The notes: generated from the sequence alone by a model not told the origin. A stretch of DNA of 64,000 nucleotides from Streptomyces roseifaciens (GCF_001445655.1 NZ_LNBE01000004.1:2542001-2606000); one strand, 5' to 3'. Shown: positions 51,509 to 59,873, counted from the first letter of the stretch. Numbers and translations: made by a program.

Positions 51509-51736
51509 TCAGAGCGCGCCGAAACCGACCTTGCGGGTCGCGGGCTCGCCGATCTCCACGTAGGCCAGGCGCTCGGACGGGACCAGGACCTTGCGGCCGC
51601 GGCTGTCCTCCAGGCTGAGCAGCGGTGCCTTGCCGGCCAGCGCGTCGGAGATCGCCCGCTCGACCTCCTCGGCACTCTGCGTGCTCTCGATGACGATCTC
51701 GCGCGGCGCGTGCTGCACGCCGATCTTGACCTCCAC
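51509..51736 (-). CDS. DUF3107 small protein
   Basis: A 75-aa protein of the actinobacterial family DUF3107 (TB9.4-like in mycobacteria). It is a small alpha/beta unit with an N-terminal strand (MEVKIGVQHAPREIVIES), an amphipathic helix (AEEVERAISDAL) and the ending YVEIGEPATRKVGFG. Start ATG 51736 with GGAGGGACAT upstream. It lies 60 nt after the TetR gene on the same strand, as Rv3208A follows Rv3208. Function unknown. Confidence 0.9.
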   Translation of the reverse strand: MEVKIGVQHAPREIVIESTQSAEEVERAISDALAGKAPLLSLEDSRGRKVLVPSERLAYVEIGEPATRKVGFGAL

Positions 51737-51796
51737 GGCTTATGTCCCTCCGAAGGTGTGGGTATTCGTCCACACATTAGCCGGTCGGGCGCCGGG

Positions 51797-52435
51797 TCAG
51801 CCCTGCTCGGGGGCGTTCTTCGGGAAGCCCGCGATGCCGCGCCACGCGAGCGAGGTCAGCAGCTGGACGGCGGTCGCGCGGGGCACCGTGCTCTCGCTGG
51901 AGAGCCAGTAGCGCGCGACCACCTGGGAGACGCCGCCGAGGCCCACGGCCAGCAGCATCGCCTCGTCCTTCGACAGGCCCGTGTCCTCGGCGATGACGTC
52001 GCTGATCGCCTCGGCGCACTGCAGCGAGACCTTGTCGACGCGCTCGCGCACGGCCGGCTCGTTGGTCAGGTCGGACTCGAAGACCAGGCGGAAGGCGCCG
52101 CCCTCGTCCTCCACGTACGCGAAGTAGGCGTCCATGGTGGCCGCGACGCGCTGCTTGTTGTCGGACGTGGAGGCCAGCGCGGTGCGCACCGCGTGCAGCA
52201 GGTTCTCGCAGTGCTGGTCCAGCAGGGCCAGGTAGAGGTCGAGCTTGCCGGGGAAGTGCTGGTAGAGGACCGGCTTGCTGACGCCCGCCCGCTCGGCGAT
52301 GTCGTCCATCGCCGCCGCGTGGTACCCCTGTGCGACGAAGACTTCCTGGGCTGCGCCCAGCAGCTGGTTGCGTCGGGCTCGGCGCGGCAGGCGCGTGCCC
52401 CGCGGCCGCGCCTCGGTCTGCTCGATGGCTGTCAC
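51797..52435 (-). CDS. TetR family transcriptional regulator
   Basis: A 212-aa repressor-type protein. The N-terminal helix-turn-helix (about residues 22-66) reads LGAAQEVFVAQGYHAAAMDDIA and SKPVLYQHFPGKLDLY, split here in two. The C-terminal ligand-binding part is helical. Start GTG 52435 is chosen because GGGAGG lies 4 nt upstream; ATG 52447 is the alternative. The upstream gap (to 52610) holds an imperfect dyad, TGCACGGTGTGCA at 52456-52468, that could be its own operator. Ligand unknown; neighbours match the M. tuberculosis Rv3208 region. Confidence 0.88.
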   Translation of the reverse strand: MTAIEQTEARPRGTRLPRRARRNQLLGAAQEVFVAQGYHAAAMDDIAERAGVSKPVLYQHFPGKLDLYLALLDQHCENLLHAVRTALASTSDNKQRVAATMDAYFAYVEDEGGAFRLVFESDLTNEPAVRERVDKVSLQCAEAISDVIAEDTGLSKDEAMLLAVGLGGVSQVVARYWLSSESTVPRATAVQLLTSLAWRGIAGFPKNAPEQG

Positions 52436-52455
52436 GCCGCCTCCCATGATCGTTC

Positions 52456-52468
52456 ACTGCACGGTGTG
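52456..52468. promoter_or_regulatory. Possible operator of the TetR gene
   Basis: The dyad TGCAC-GGT-GTGCA lies 20-33 nt upstream of the TetR start, where self-repression sites often sit. It was seen by eye only; binding is not shown. Confidence 0.35.
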
Positions 52469-52609
52469 CACCGCGTCCGCCATCGTACTTTTGGGTAACC
52501 CGGGCGTGCGTGGTCGGAGCGGAGAATTTCACGGACCGGACGCTGTGGGAAGTTGACAAAATCCTGACAATTGGCGCAGCTCAGCCCATGGCCCCGCGGT
52601 CATTCACGA

Positions 52610-52840
52610 TCAGCGGTAGTCGTCCTCGTCCAGGTCCACGACACGCGCCTGCTCGGCGACGTCCGCCATGTTGGCCGTGGTGGGGTCCAGGAGGGCGAGC
52701 GGGTCGTCGCGGTGCTGGGCGAGGTCGGCGTGCTGCTCCGCGGCGTCCGCTTCCGGGGCCTCTGCGTCGAATTCCGTCACGTCGGCGTCCTCCTCGTCGA
52801 AGTCTTCGAACGTCTCGGGGTCGCTCGGGTCGACAGGCAT
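52610..52840 (-). CDS. Small acidic protein, 76 aa
   Basis: A very acidic, probably disordered protein (FEDFDEEDADVTEFDAEAPE near the N-terminus and VVDLDEDDYR at the end). It has no cysteine and no membrane helix. Start ATG 52840 with AAAGAGG about 6 nt upstream. It lies upstream of TetR on the same strand and divergent from an alpha/beta hydrolase. I recall similar acidic proteins in streptomycetes; no function known. Confidence 0.65.
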   Translation of the reverse strand: MPVDPSDPETFEDFDEEDADVTEFDAEAPEADAAEQHADLAQHRDDPLALLDPTTANMADVAEQARVVDLDEDDYR

Positions 52841-52981
52841 GCGGAACCTCTTTCCGGTATCCGGGATGTGCGCCCTCGTACTCCTTGCGGTCGAGCCTAG
52901 GAGACAAGGCCCCGGGCCGCCAGGTGATCTGTGACGCCCGCCACAACAGGCCCGGCGTGATCGTCTCGTAACATTGCCCGC

Positions 52982-53965
52982 ATGTCTTCGACCGAGTCAC
53001 CGGATGCCCGCACCGTCCCCGTGGTGCCTCCCGGTCGGCCCTCGCGCGTCAGCGAGGGCGAGGAGGTCCGTACGGTGACGCTGCCCGGCGTCACGCTGGC
53101 CGTGCGCTCCCGCCCGCCCCGGACCGAGGGGCTGCCGCCCGCGCTCTGCATCCACGGCCTCGGCGGCTCCTCGCAGAACTGGTCCGCGCTCATGGAGCTG
53201 CTCGCCGGCGACACCGCCTGCGAGGCGCTCGACCTGCCCGGCTTCGGCGACTCCCCGCCCCCGGACGACGGCAACTACTCGATCACCGGCTTCGCCCGCG
53301 TGGTCATCCGCTACCTCGACGCGAGCGCCCGCGGCCCCGTGCACCTCGTCGGCAACTCCATGGGCGGCGCCATAGCGACCCGCGTGGCCGCCGTCCGCCC
53401 GGACCTCGTCCGCACGCTCACCCTGATCTCGCCCGCGCTGCCCGAGCTGCGCCCGCAGCGCACGGCGGTGCCCACGGCGCTGCTCGCGATGCCCGGCGTG
53501 GCCTCCCTCTTCGCCCGGATGACGAAGGAGTGGACACCCGAGCGGCGTACGCGTGACGTCCTCGCCCTCTGTTACGGAGACCCCGGACGGGTGACATCCG
53601 AGGGCTTCGCCCTGGCCGCCGCGGAGTACGAGCGGCGGCTGGAGCTCCCCTACTTCTGGGACGTCATGGCCCGCTCCGCACGCGGAGTGGTCGACGCATA
53701 CACCCTTGGGGGCCAGCATTCGCTGTGGCGGCAGGCGGAACGCGTCCTTGCCCCTACTCTTCTGGTCTACGGAATGCGCGACCAGCTCGTCTCCATCCGG
53801 ATGGCCCGCCGTGCCAGCAGGACTTTCCGCGACTCGCGGCTGCTGACACTGGTGGATTCAGGACATGTCGCCATGATGGAGGACCCGGACGCGGTGGCTC
53901 GTGCCTTCCGCGACATCCTCGTGGACACCGACACTGCCGATCGGAGCGCCTCGCCTCGTGGGTAA
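52982..53965 (+). CDS. Alpha/beta hydrolase
   Basis: A 327-aa hydrolase with CIHGLGGSSQNWSAL (oxyanion region), nucleophile elbow LVGNSMGGAIA, the acid in YGMRDQLVS and the histidine in LVDSGHVAMMEDP. An N-terminal extension of about 45 residues precedes the domain. Start ATG 52982 has no ribosome site, but TAACAT (52969-52974) lies 7 nt upstream, so the mRNA is probably leaderless. Its stop overlaps the DUF3152 start by 8 nt. Substrate unknown. Confidence 0.9.
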   Translation: MSSTESPDARTVPVVPPGRPSRVSEGEEVRTVTLPGVTLAVRSRPPRTEGLPPALCIHGLGGSSQNWSALMELLAGDTACEALDLPGFGDSPPPDDGNYSITGFARVVIRYLDASARGPVHLVGNSMGGAIATRVAAVRPDLVRTLTLISPALPELRPQRTAVPTALLAMPGVASLFARMTKEWTPERRTRDVLALCYGDPGRVTSEGFALAAAEYERRLELPYFWDVMARSARGVVDAYTLGGQHSLWRQAERVLAPTLLVYGMRDQLVSIRMARRASRTFRDSRLLTLVDSGHVAMMEDPDAVARAFRDILVDTDTADRSASPRG

Positions 53966-55808
53966 ACACAGCGCACGCGCCCCCCGCGCCGTCTCCCGGC
54001 CCGCCGCGCCCACCGCTCCCGGTGCGGGCGGCGGACAGGGAGCGGCCGGCCACGAGCCCGCGGCCGCCCCGGGGGAGGGCGAGGGCGACCCGCTCCACGA
54101 CCCCGCCAGACCTGCGGGCCCGGTGGGCCAGGCGGGCCCCGACGGGTTCCCGGGGCAGCGCCAGGAGGTCGGCGTCGGCTGGGGCGTCATCGGAGTGCAG
54201 CGCGCCCCTGCGGCGGACGCGGGGGCGTACGGGCCGGGGAGCGTGCCCGGCTACGACACGCGGCTGGCCGGATACCTCGGCGGGTACGGAACGGGTCAGG
54301 ACGCGGCGGCCTACGACGCCTCTTTCGACGCTCCCTACGCCTCCTCCTACGCCTCCTCCGATTCCTCTTACGCCTCCTCCTACGAGGCGGGTCACGACAC
54401 GTCCTATGACACGTCCGCGTCCTACGGCACGTCCTCGTCCTATGACGCGTCCTATGACACGGCCTACGACAGGGATGCCGCCGGACCTGCGGCCGCCACG
54501 GATGCCGCCGGGCACGCCGCCTACGTGGACCAGGCGTACTCCGCGTACTGGCTGGGAGGCGCCCCCGCCCCCTCCGCCCCCGCACCGGACGGCGGCCTGG
54601 GCGACGATCCGGGCAGTGTGCTGACCGACGTCCACGCGCGCGTGGACGTCGGTCAGCACACTGCCCGGATCGTCGCCCAGGCCGCCGTCCGGTGCGGGGG
54701 CGGAGGGGGCGGGGGCGCCTCCCAGCCAGTACGCGGAGTACGCCTGGTCCACGTAGGCGGCGTGCCCGGCGGCATCCCTGTCGTAGGCCGTGTCATAGGA
54801 CGTGTCGTGACCCGCCTCGTAGGAGGAGGCGTAGGGAGCGTCGAAAGAGGCGTCGTAGGCCGCCGCGTCCTGACCCGTTCCGTCCCCGCCGCTGCAGCCG
54901 CCCCCGGCGGCGGGCGCGGCCCCGCGCGCGGGGCGGCCGGCGGGGCCGGCCCCGCCGGCCGCCCGGCCCGTCCCCGCACCGGCGGCTCCCGCGGCGCCCC
55001 CTCCGCGAAGCCCGGCGGCGCCGTGGCGCGCACGGCCACCGGCGTGGCCGCGGCCGTCGTGACGGCCGTGCTCGCCGTCGTCGTCGCCGGACAGGTCGAG
55101 GACGGCACCGAGACCCAGGCGCAGGCCCGCCCGGCGGACGTCGAGCGGCAGAGCCCGGACGCCGCCTCCCGCTCCGACAGCCGCCCGACGCCCAACGGCG
55201 GCGTCGCCGCGCCGGTCACGTACGAGCAGAAGATGGACCGCAAGTACCCCCTGGACGCGAAGGCCAAGGGCAGCGGCTCCTTCGACACGGTCGGCGGGCA
55301 CGACCGCGCTCCCGGCCGGGGCGACGTGGTGCACTACCGCGTCGACGTGGAGAAGGGCCTGCCGCTCGACGGCGAGCTCTTCGCCACCGCCGTGCACCGC
55401 ACGCTCAACGACGAGCGCAGCTGGGGCCACGGCGGCACCCGCACCTTCGAGCGGGTCTCCTCCGGCGACGCCGACTTCGTCATCACCCTGGCCAGCCCGG
55501 GCACCACGGCCGCCTGGTGCGCCAAGTCGGGGCTCGACACCACGCAGGACAACGTCTCCTGCGACTCCGCCGCCACCGACCGCGTCATGATCAACGCCTA
55601 CCGGTGGGCGCAGGGCGCTGCGACGTACGGCGACAAGATGCACGCCTACCGGCAGATGCTCATCAACCACGAGGTCGGCCACCGCCTCGGGCGCGACCAC
55701 GAGTCGTGTTCCAAGGAGGGCGCGCTCGCCCCGGTGATGATGCAGCAGACCAAGTTCCTGACGTCGGACGGCGTCACGTGCAAGCCGAACGCCTGGCCCT
55801 ATCCGTGA
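53958..55808 (+). CDS. DUF3152 zincin-like membrane protein, N-terminal part containing an inverted duplication
   Basis: A 616-aa protein starting at GTG 53958 (MGKHSARAP). Residues 1-107 are Pro/Ala-rich. Residues about 108-310 are encoded by a large palindrome: a Tyr/Ser/Asp-rich left arm (YDASFDAPYASSY, HDTSYDTS) and an unrelated-looking Val/Gly/Arg-rich right arm, which is the same DNA read backwards. A membrane helix follows (about 352-375). The C-terminal DUF3152 domain (about 415-616) has the metalloprotease motif HEVGHRLGRDH and paired cysteines (WCAKSG, VSCDS, HESCSK, VTCKP). Homologues, as I recall, have a variable Pro/Gly/Tyr-rich N-terminus but no inverted segment. The catalytic part looks intact. 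Confidence 0.85.
   Translation: MGKHSARAPRAVSRPAAPTAPGAGGGQGAAGHEPAAAPGEGEGDPLHDPARPAGPVGQAGPDGFPGQRQEVGVGWGVIGVQRAPAADAGAYGPGSVPGYDTRLAGYLGGYGTGQDAAAYDASFDAPYASSYASSDSSYASSYEAGHDTSYDTSASYGTSSSYDASYDTAYDRDAAGPAAATDAAGHAAYVDQAYSAYWLGGAPAPSAPAPDGGLGDDPGSVLTDVHARVDVGQHTARIVAQAAVRCGGGGGGGASQPVRGVRLVHVGGVPGGIPVVGRVIGRVVTRLVGGGVGSVERGVVGRRVLTRSVPAAAAAPGGGRGPARGAAGGAGPAGRPARPRTGGSRGAPSAKPGGAVARTATGVAAAVVTAVLAVVVAGQVEDGTETQAQARPADVERQSPDAASRSDSRPTPNGGVAAPVTYEQKMDRKYPLDAKAKGSGSFDTVGGHDRAPGRGDVVHYRVDVEKGLPLDGELFATAVHRTLNDERSWGHGGTRTFERVSSGDADFVITLASPGTTAAWCAKSGLDTTQDNVSCDSAATDRVMINAYRWAQGAATYGDKMHAYRQMLINHEVGHRLGRDHESCSKEGALAPVMMQQTKFLTSDGVTCKPNAWPYP
54279..54891. repeat. Large palindrome (inverted duplication) inside the DUF3152 gene
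   Basis: The left arm 54279-54638 and right arm 54639-54891 are reverse complements meeting at 54638/54639 with no spacer. The first contiguous perfect stretch is about 138 bp per side (54500-54638 with 54639-54777). Further out, the left arm has three extra segments of 27, 48 and 33 nt, each flanked by a 12-16 bp direct repeat; without them the match continues to the ends with one mismatch near the outer edge. Such a structure is hard to keep in cells and is also a known assembly artefact type. Confidence 0.95.
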
Positions 55809-56167
55809 TCCAATGTCTCGTTTTCCGGGATGATTCATCTCTGGATATGAGACACCTTGGACAGGGGGCGAAAATTCGTTCAGTGTTCTGCGCATGTCGC
55901 ACCACCACGCCCCCGAGACCGCCGGCTTCGAGCTGGCGCTGATCGGCGTGGCCGCGCACAGCGTCGCCGACATTCACTGTCGCTGAGACCGCACTCTTCC
56001 CCCGAGCACTTCCCCGCGCCTGCACTTCCGCGTTTCCGCACGCAGCGTCGCGTCCGCCGGGGGGCGGTCCGGCGCCTCCGCGCTCCCTTCCACCGCCTTC
56101 CGTGGGTGCTTCCGGCTCAGCAGCTCACCCCCTCGCTCTCCCGCTTCCGCGAAAGGCCTCCTTCGTC
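55809..56167 (+). promoter_or_regulatory. 359-nt control region of the second peptide transporter operon
   Basis: Contains an imperfect inverted repeat (TGTCTC at 55814-55819 against GAGACA at 55849-55854) that may end the DUF3152 transcript or bind a regulator, the promoter candidate given with the leader peptide, the leader ORF (55894-55986), and a Pro/Arg-coding-looking GC-rich stretch to 56167. I see no other gene in it. Confidence 0.45.
55894..55986 (+). CDS. Possible 30-aa leader peptide ahead of the second peptide transporter
   Basis: ATG 55894 opens a 30-codon frame beginning MSHHHAPETAGF and ending VADIHCR before TGA. It lies about 180 nt before the transporter operon. TTGGAC at 55857-55862 with CAGTGT at 55881-55886 could be the promoter; this would put the RNA start at or near the ATG, giving a leaderless leader peptide. 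The His-rich start and Cys-Arg end recall short leader peptides that precede transporter and sulfur genes in actinobacteria. Too short to be sure. Confidence 0.45.
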   Translation: MSHHHAPETAGFELALIGVAAHSVADIHCR

Positions 56168-57886
56168 ATGCGTCAACTTCCCGCGATATCCCGCCGTGTG
56201 GCGGCCGCCGCCGTCAGTGTGGTCCTGATCGGGGGCGCGGCAGCGTGCGGCCCGGAGGAGAGCGGCGCCAAGGGCGGCGGCGCCGACGGCGCGCCCGAGA
56301 AGGGCGGCACGCTCACGGTGCTCAACAGGGCACCGCAGAAGCAGTTCGACCCGGCCCGCCTGTACACCTCCGGCGGCGGCAACATCCCCTCGCTCGTCTA
56401 CCGCACCCTCACCACCCGCAACCGCGAGAACGGCGCCGAGGGCACGAAGGTCGTCCCCGACCTCGCCACGGACACCGGCACCCCCAGCGACGACGCCAAG
56501 ACCTGGACGTACAAGCTGAAGGACGGCCTCAAGTACGAGGACGGCTCGCCCATCACCTCCGCCGACATCAAGTACGGCGTCGAGCGCTCCTTCGCCGCCG
56601 AACTCTCCGGCGGCGCCCCGTACTTGCGCGACTGGCTCATCGGCGGCGACAGCTACCAGGGCCCCTACAAGGAGAAGAAGGGCCTCGACTCCATCGAGAC
56701 GCCCGACGCGAGGACCATCGTCTTCAAGCTGAAGAAGTCCGAGGGCGACTTCCCCTACTTCGCCACCTCCACCCAGTTCGCCCCCGTGCCCAAGGCCAAG
56801 GACACCGGCGCCAAGTACGCCGAGCACCCGGTCTCCTCCGGCCCGTACAAGGTCGTCAAGAACGTGGGCGACGGCGAGCAGATGACGCTGGAGCGCAACA
56901 CCCACTGGTCGGAGGAGACCGACAAGGAGCGGCACGCCTACCCCGACCGGATCGAGGTCAAGTCCGGCCTGTCCCCGGCCGTCATCAACCAGCGGCTGTC
57001 GACCGGCTCCGGCGCAGACGCCGCCGCGGTGACCACCGACACCAACCTCGGCCCGGCCGAGCTCGCCCAGGTCACCGGTGACAAGAAGCTCGCCGGCCGG
57101 GTCGGCACCGGCCACTTCGGCTACACCAACTACCTGGCGTTCAACCCCGAGGCCAAGCCCTTCGACGACCCGAAGGTCCGCCGGGCCGTCGCCTACGCGA
57201 TCAACCGCACCAGCGTCGTCAACGCCGCCGGCGGCTCCTCGCTCGCCGAGCCCGCGACGACGTTCCTGCCCAACCAGAAGTCCTTCGGGTACACCGCGCA
57301 CGACCACTTCCCGGCGGGCGCCAAGGGCAATGCGGCCAAGGCCAAGGAGCTGCTGAAGGAGGCCGGTCACGAGAACGGCCTGGAGATCACGCTCACCCAC
57401 TCCACCGCCCAGAACTTCGAGACCAGCCCCGAGATCGCGACCGCGATCCAGGCGGCCCTGAAGGAGGCCGGCATCACGGTCAAGCTGGAGGGCCTGGAGG
57501 ACAACGACTACGAGGAGAAGGTCCACAGCGTCGACAAGCAGCCGGCGCTCTTCCTGGCCCACTGGGGTGCCGACTGGCCCTCCGGCGGCCCCTTCCTCGC
57601 CCCGATCTTCGACGGCCGGCAGATCGTCAAGGACGGCTACAACTTCAACGCCTCCCGCCTCGACGACTCCAAGATCAACGACGAGATCGACGAGATCAAC
57701 AAGATCACGGACCACGACGCCGCCGCACAGCGCTGGGGCGCGCTCGACAAGAAGATCGGTGAGCAGGCCCTGACCGTGCCGCTGTTCCACCCGGTCTACA
57801 AGCGCCTCTACGGCAAGGACGTCAAGAACGTCGTCATCAGCAACTGGACCGGTGTCCTCGACGTCTCGCAGGTCGCGGTCAAGTGA
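56168..57886 (+). CDS. Peptide ABC transporter substrate-binding lipoprotein (SBP family 5), second system
   Basis: A 572-aa peptide receptor. The signal peptide ends in a lipobox (GGAAAC then GPEE) and is followed by a Gly-rich linker. Family-5 features include GGTLTVLNRAPQKQFDP, DGLKYEDGSPITSADIKYG and the GADWPSGG...IFDGRQI segment shared with the first system's receptor. Start ATG 56168, with AAAGG about 10 nt upstream; longer readings lack a signal peptide. Its stop overlaps the next gene by GTGA, so the receptor and both permeases are translated as a unit. Confidence 0.93.
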   Translation: MRQLPAISRRVAAAAVSVVLIGGAAACGPEESGAKGGGADGAPEKGGTLTVLNRAPQKQFDPARLYTSGGGNIPSLVYRTLTTRNRENGAEGTKVVPDLATDTGTPSDDAKTWTYKLKDGLKYEDGSPITSADIKYGVERSFAAELSGGAPYLRDWLIGGDSYQGPYKEKKGLDSIETPDARTIVFKLKKSEGDFPYFATSTQFAPVPKAKDTGAKYAEHPVSSGPYKVVKNVGDGEQMTLERNTHWSEETDKERHAYPDRIEVKSGLSPAVINQRLSTGSGADAAAVTTDTNLGPAELAQVTGDKKLAGRVGTGHFGYTNYLAFNPEAKPFDDPKVRRAVAYAINRTSVVNAAGGSSLAEPATTFLPNQKSFGYTAHDHFPAGAKGNAAKAKELLKEAGHENGLEITLTHSTAQNFETSPEIATAIQAALKEAGITVKLEGLEDNDYEEKVHSVDKQPALFLAHWGADWPSGGPFLAPIFDGRQIVKDGYNFNASRLDDSKINDEIDEINKITDHDAAAQRWGALDKKIGEQALTVPLFHPVYKRLYGKDVKNVVISNWTGVLDVSQVAVK

Positions 57887-58887
57887 CCACCGATCTGCTG
57901 ACCACCAAGGAACCGGAGGCGGGAGCCGTTCCCGCCTCCGGCGCCCGGCAGGTCCTGCGGCGGCTGGGAGCGCGCAAGTCCGCGCTCGCGGCCGCCGCCG
58001 TGCTGGGCCTGCTCGTCCTCGTCGCCGTCGCCGCGCCCCTGCTGGCCGCGCTGGAGGGCCAGGACGCGAACACGTACCACGACACCCTGGTCGACTCCGC
58101 GCGCGGCGGCGTGCCCTTCGGCGACTTCGGCGGCATCAGCGCCGAGCACTGGCTGGGCGTCGAACCGGGCACCGGCCGCGACCTGTTCGTACGCCTCGCC
58201 TACGGCGCCCGCGTCTCGCTGCTCGTCGCCCTCGGCGCCACCCTCGTCCAGGTGCTCATCGGCGTCGGCGTGGGCGTGGCCGCCGCCCTGGGCAGCCGCT
58301 TCGTCGACAGCGCGCTCAGCCACCTCACCGACGTCATGGTCGCCATGCCGATGCTGGTCTTCGCCATCGCCCTGATGGCCGTCGTCCCGGCGGACTTCCC
58401 GCGCCCGGTGCTGCTCGTCATCGCCATCGGGCTGCTGGCGTGGGGCGGGATGGCGCGCCTCGTGCGCGCCCAGACCCTGGCCCTGATGAAGCTCGACTTC
58501 GTCTCGGCCGCCCGGCTGACCGGAGGCTCCACCTGGCGGGTCGCCCGGCGCGAGCTGCTTCCCTCGCTCGCCGCCCCCGTGATCACCTACGCGGCCGTCC
58601 TGCTGCCGACCAACATCGTGCTGGAAGCGAGCATGTCCTTCCTCGGAGTCGGCGTGAAGCCCCCGACCCCCTCCTGGGGCCACATGCTCTCGTCGGCCAC
58701 CACCTGGTTCCGCGCCGACCCCATGTACGTGCTGCTGCCGGCGCTCATGCTCTTCGTCACCACGCTCGCCTTCACCGTCCTCGGCGACGGGGTGCGCACG
58801 GCGCTCGACCCGCGCGAGGCCTCACGGCTCCGCGTCGGCCGGAACCGGCGCAAGGCGCGCACGAGCGGCGCAGGAGGTGCGGCGTGA
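57883..58887 (+). CDS. Peptide ABC transporter permease, OppC/DppC type, second system
   Basis: A 334-aa membrane subunit. An N-terminal cytoplasmic stretch precedes a helix (about residues 33-55), a periplasmic loop with HWLGVEPGTGRDLFVR, further helices and the EAA loop (FVSAARLTGGSTWRVARRE). The C-terminus ends in Arg-rich residues. GTG 57883 overlaps the receptor stop and its own stop overlaps the next start, showing tight translational coupling. Confidence 0.93.
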   Translation: MTTDLLTTKEPEAGAVPASGARQVLRRLGARKSALAAAAVLGLLVLVAVAAPLLAALEGQDANTYHDTLVDSARGGVPFGDFGGISAEHWLGVEPGTGRDLFVRLAYGARVSLLVALGATLVQVLIGVGVGVAAALGSRFVDSALSHLTDVMVAMPMLVFAIALMAVVPADFPRPVLLVIAIGLLAWGGMARLVRAQTLALMKLDFVSAARLTGGSTWRVARRELLPSLAAPVITYAAVLLPTNIVLEASMSFLGVGVKPPTPSWGHMLSSATTWFRADPMYVLLPALMLFVTTLAFTVLGDGVRTALDPREASRLRVGRNRRKARTSGAGGAA

Positions 58888-59873
58888 CCGGATACGTCCT
58901 GCGGCGCGCCGCAGGCGCGCTCGCCGTCCTCCTCGTGCTCTCCGCCGTCGTCTACGCGACCTTCTACATCGCGCCCGGCGACCCCGCCCGCCTGGCCTGC
59001 GGCCCGCGCTGCAACCCCGAGCAGATCGCCCAGGTCCGCGAGCAGCTCTCCCTCGGCGACCCCGTGTACGTCCAGTACTGGCACTTCCTGCAGGGCATCG
59101 TCGCCGGGCACGACTACTCCACCGGCACCGCGGTGCTGCACTGCGACGCACCCTGCTTCGGTTTGTCGTACCAGAACAACCAGCAGGTCACCGACATGCT
59201 GATCGACCGGCTGCCCGCCACCGCCTCGCTCGCGGTCGGCGCCATGGCCGTCTGGCTGCTGCTCGGCACCGGCACCGGCCTGCTGTCCGCGCTGCGCCGC
59301 GGCGGGATCACCGAGCGGGTGCTGACCTGGCTCACCCTCGCCGGAACGGCCACGCCGGTCTTCATCAGCGGCCTCGGCCTGCTGATGCTCTTCTGCGCCT
59401 ACCTGGCCTGGCTGCCCTTCCCGTCCTACGTGCCCCTCACCGACGACCCGGAGCAGTGGGCCTGGAACATGCTGCTGCCGTGGGCCGCGCTCGGGCTCCT
59501 GGAGTCGGCGAAGTACGCCCGGCTCACCCGCAGTTCCGTGCTGGAGACCCTGGCCGAGGACCACATCCGCACCTTCCGCGCCTACGGGGTCGCCGAGCGC
59601 TCCCTCGTCACGCGCCACGCCCTGCGCGGCGCCGTCGCGCCCGTCATCGCCCTGACGGCGGCCGACTTCGGGTCCATGTTCGGCAACGCGGTACTCACCG
59701 AGATGATGTTCGGCCTGCCCGGCATCGGGCAGCTCCTGGTGCACGCCACCAAGAGCCTCGACCTGCCCGTGGTCGTCGCCGTCGTGATGGTCACCGGCAC
59801 CGCCGTCGTCATCGCCAACATCGTGGCGGACGTGCTCTACGCCGTCGCGGACCGAAGGGTGGCCCTGCGATGA
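58884..59873 (+). CDS. Peptide ABC transporter permease, OppB/DppB type, second system
   Basis: A 329-aa membrane subunit. The N-terminal helix (about residues 9-30) is followed by a long outside loop with C39/C43 and C87/C91, which align with the cysteine pairs of the paralogue at 839-1816. The EAA loop reads EDHIRTFRAYGVAERSLV. GTG 58884, with AGGAGG upstream, overlaps the previous stop; its own stop overlaps the ATPase start (ATGA). Confidence 0.93.
   Translation: MTGYVLRRAAGALAVLLVLSAVVYATFYIAPGDPARLACGPRCNPEQIAQVREQLSLGDPVYVQYWHFLQGIVAGHDYSTGTAVLHCDAPCFGLSYQNNQQVTDMLIDRLPATASLAVGAMAVWLLLGTGTGLLSALRRGGITERVLTWLTLAGTATPVFISGLGLLMLFCAYLAWLPFPSYVPLTDDPEQWAWNMLLPWAALGLLESAKYARLTRSSVLETLAEDHIRTFRAYGVAERSLVTRHALRGAVAPVIALTAADFGSMFGNAVLTEMMFGLPGIGQLLVHATKSLDLPVVVAVVMVTGTAVVIANIVADVLYAVADRRVALR

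Noticed and set aside
54279..54891. Palindrome as a transcription terminator or insertion-sequence terminal repeat
   Set aside because: Arms are far too long and lie inside a gene; no transposase, target-site duplication or IS ends are present.
53754..55973. 739-codon minus-strand frame across the DUF3152 gene
   Set aside because: It contains the same peptide as the plus strand only because of the palindrome; there is no start signal or domain at either end.
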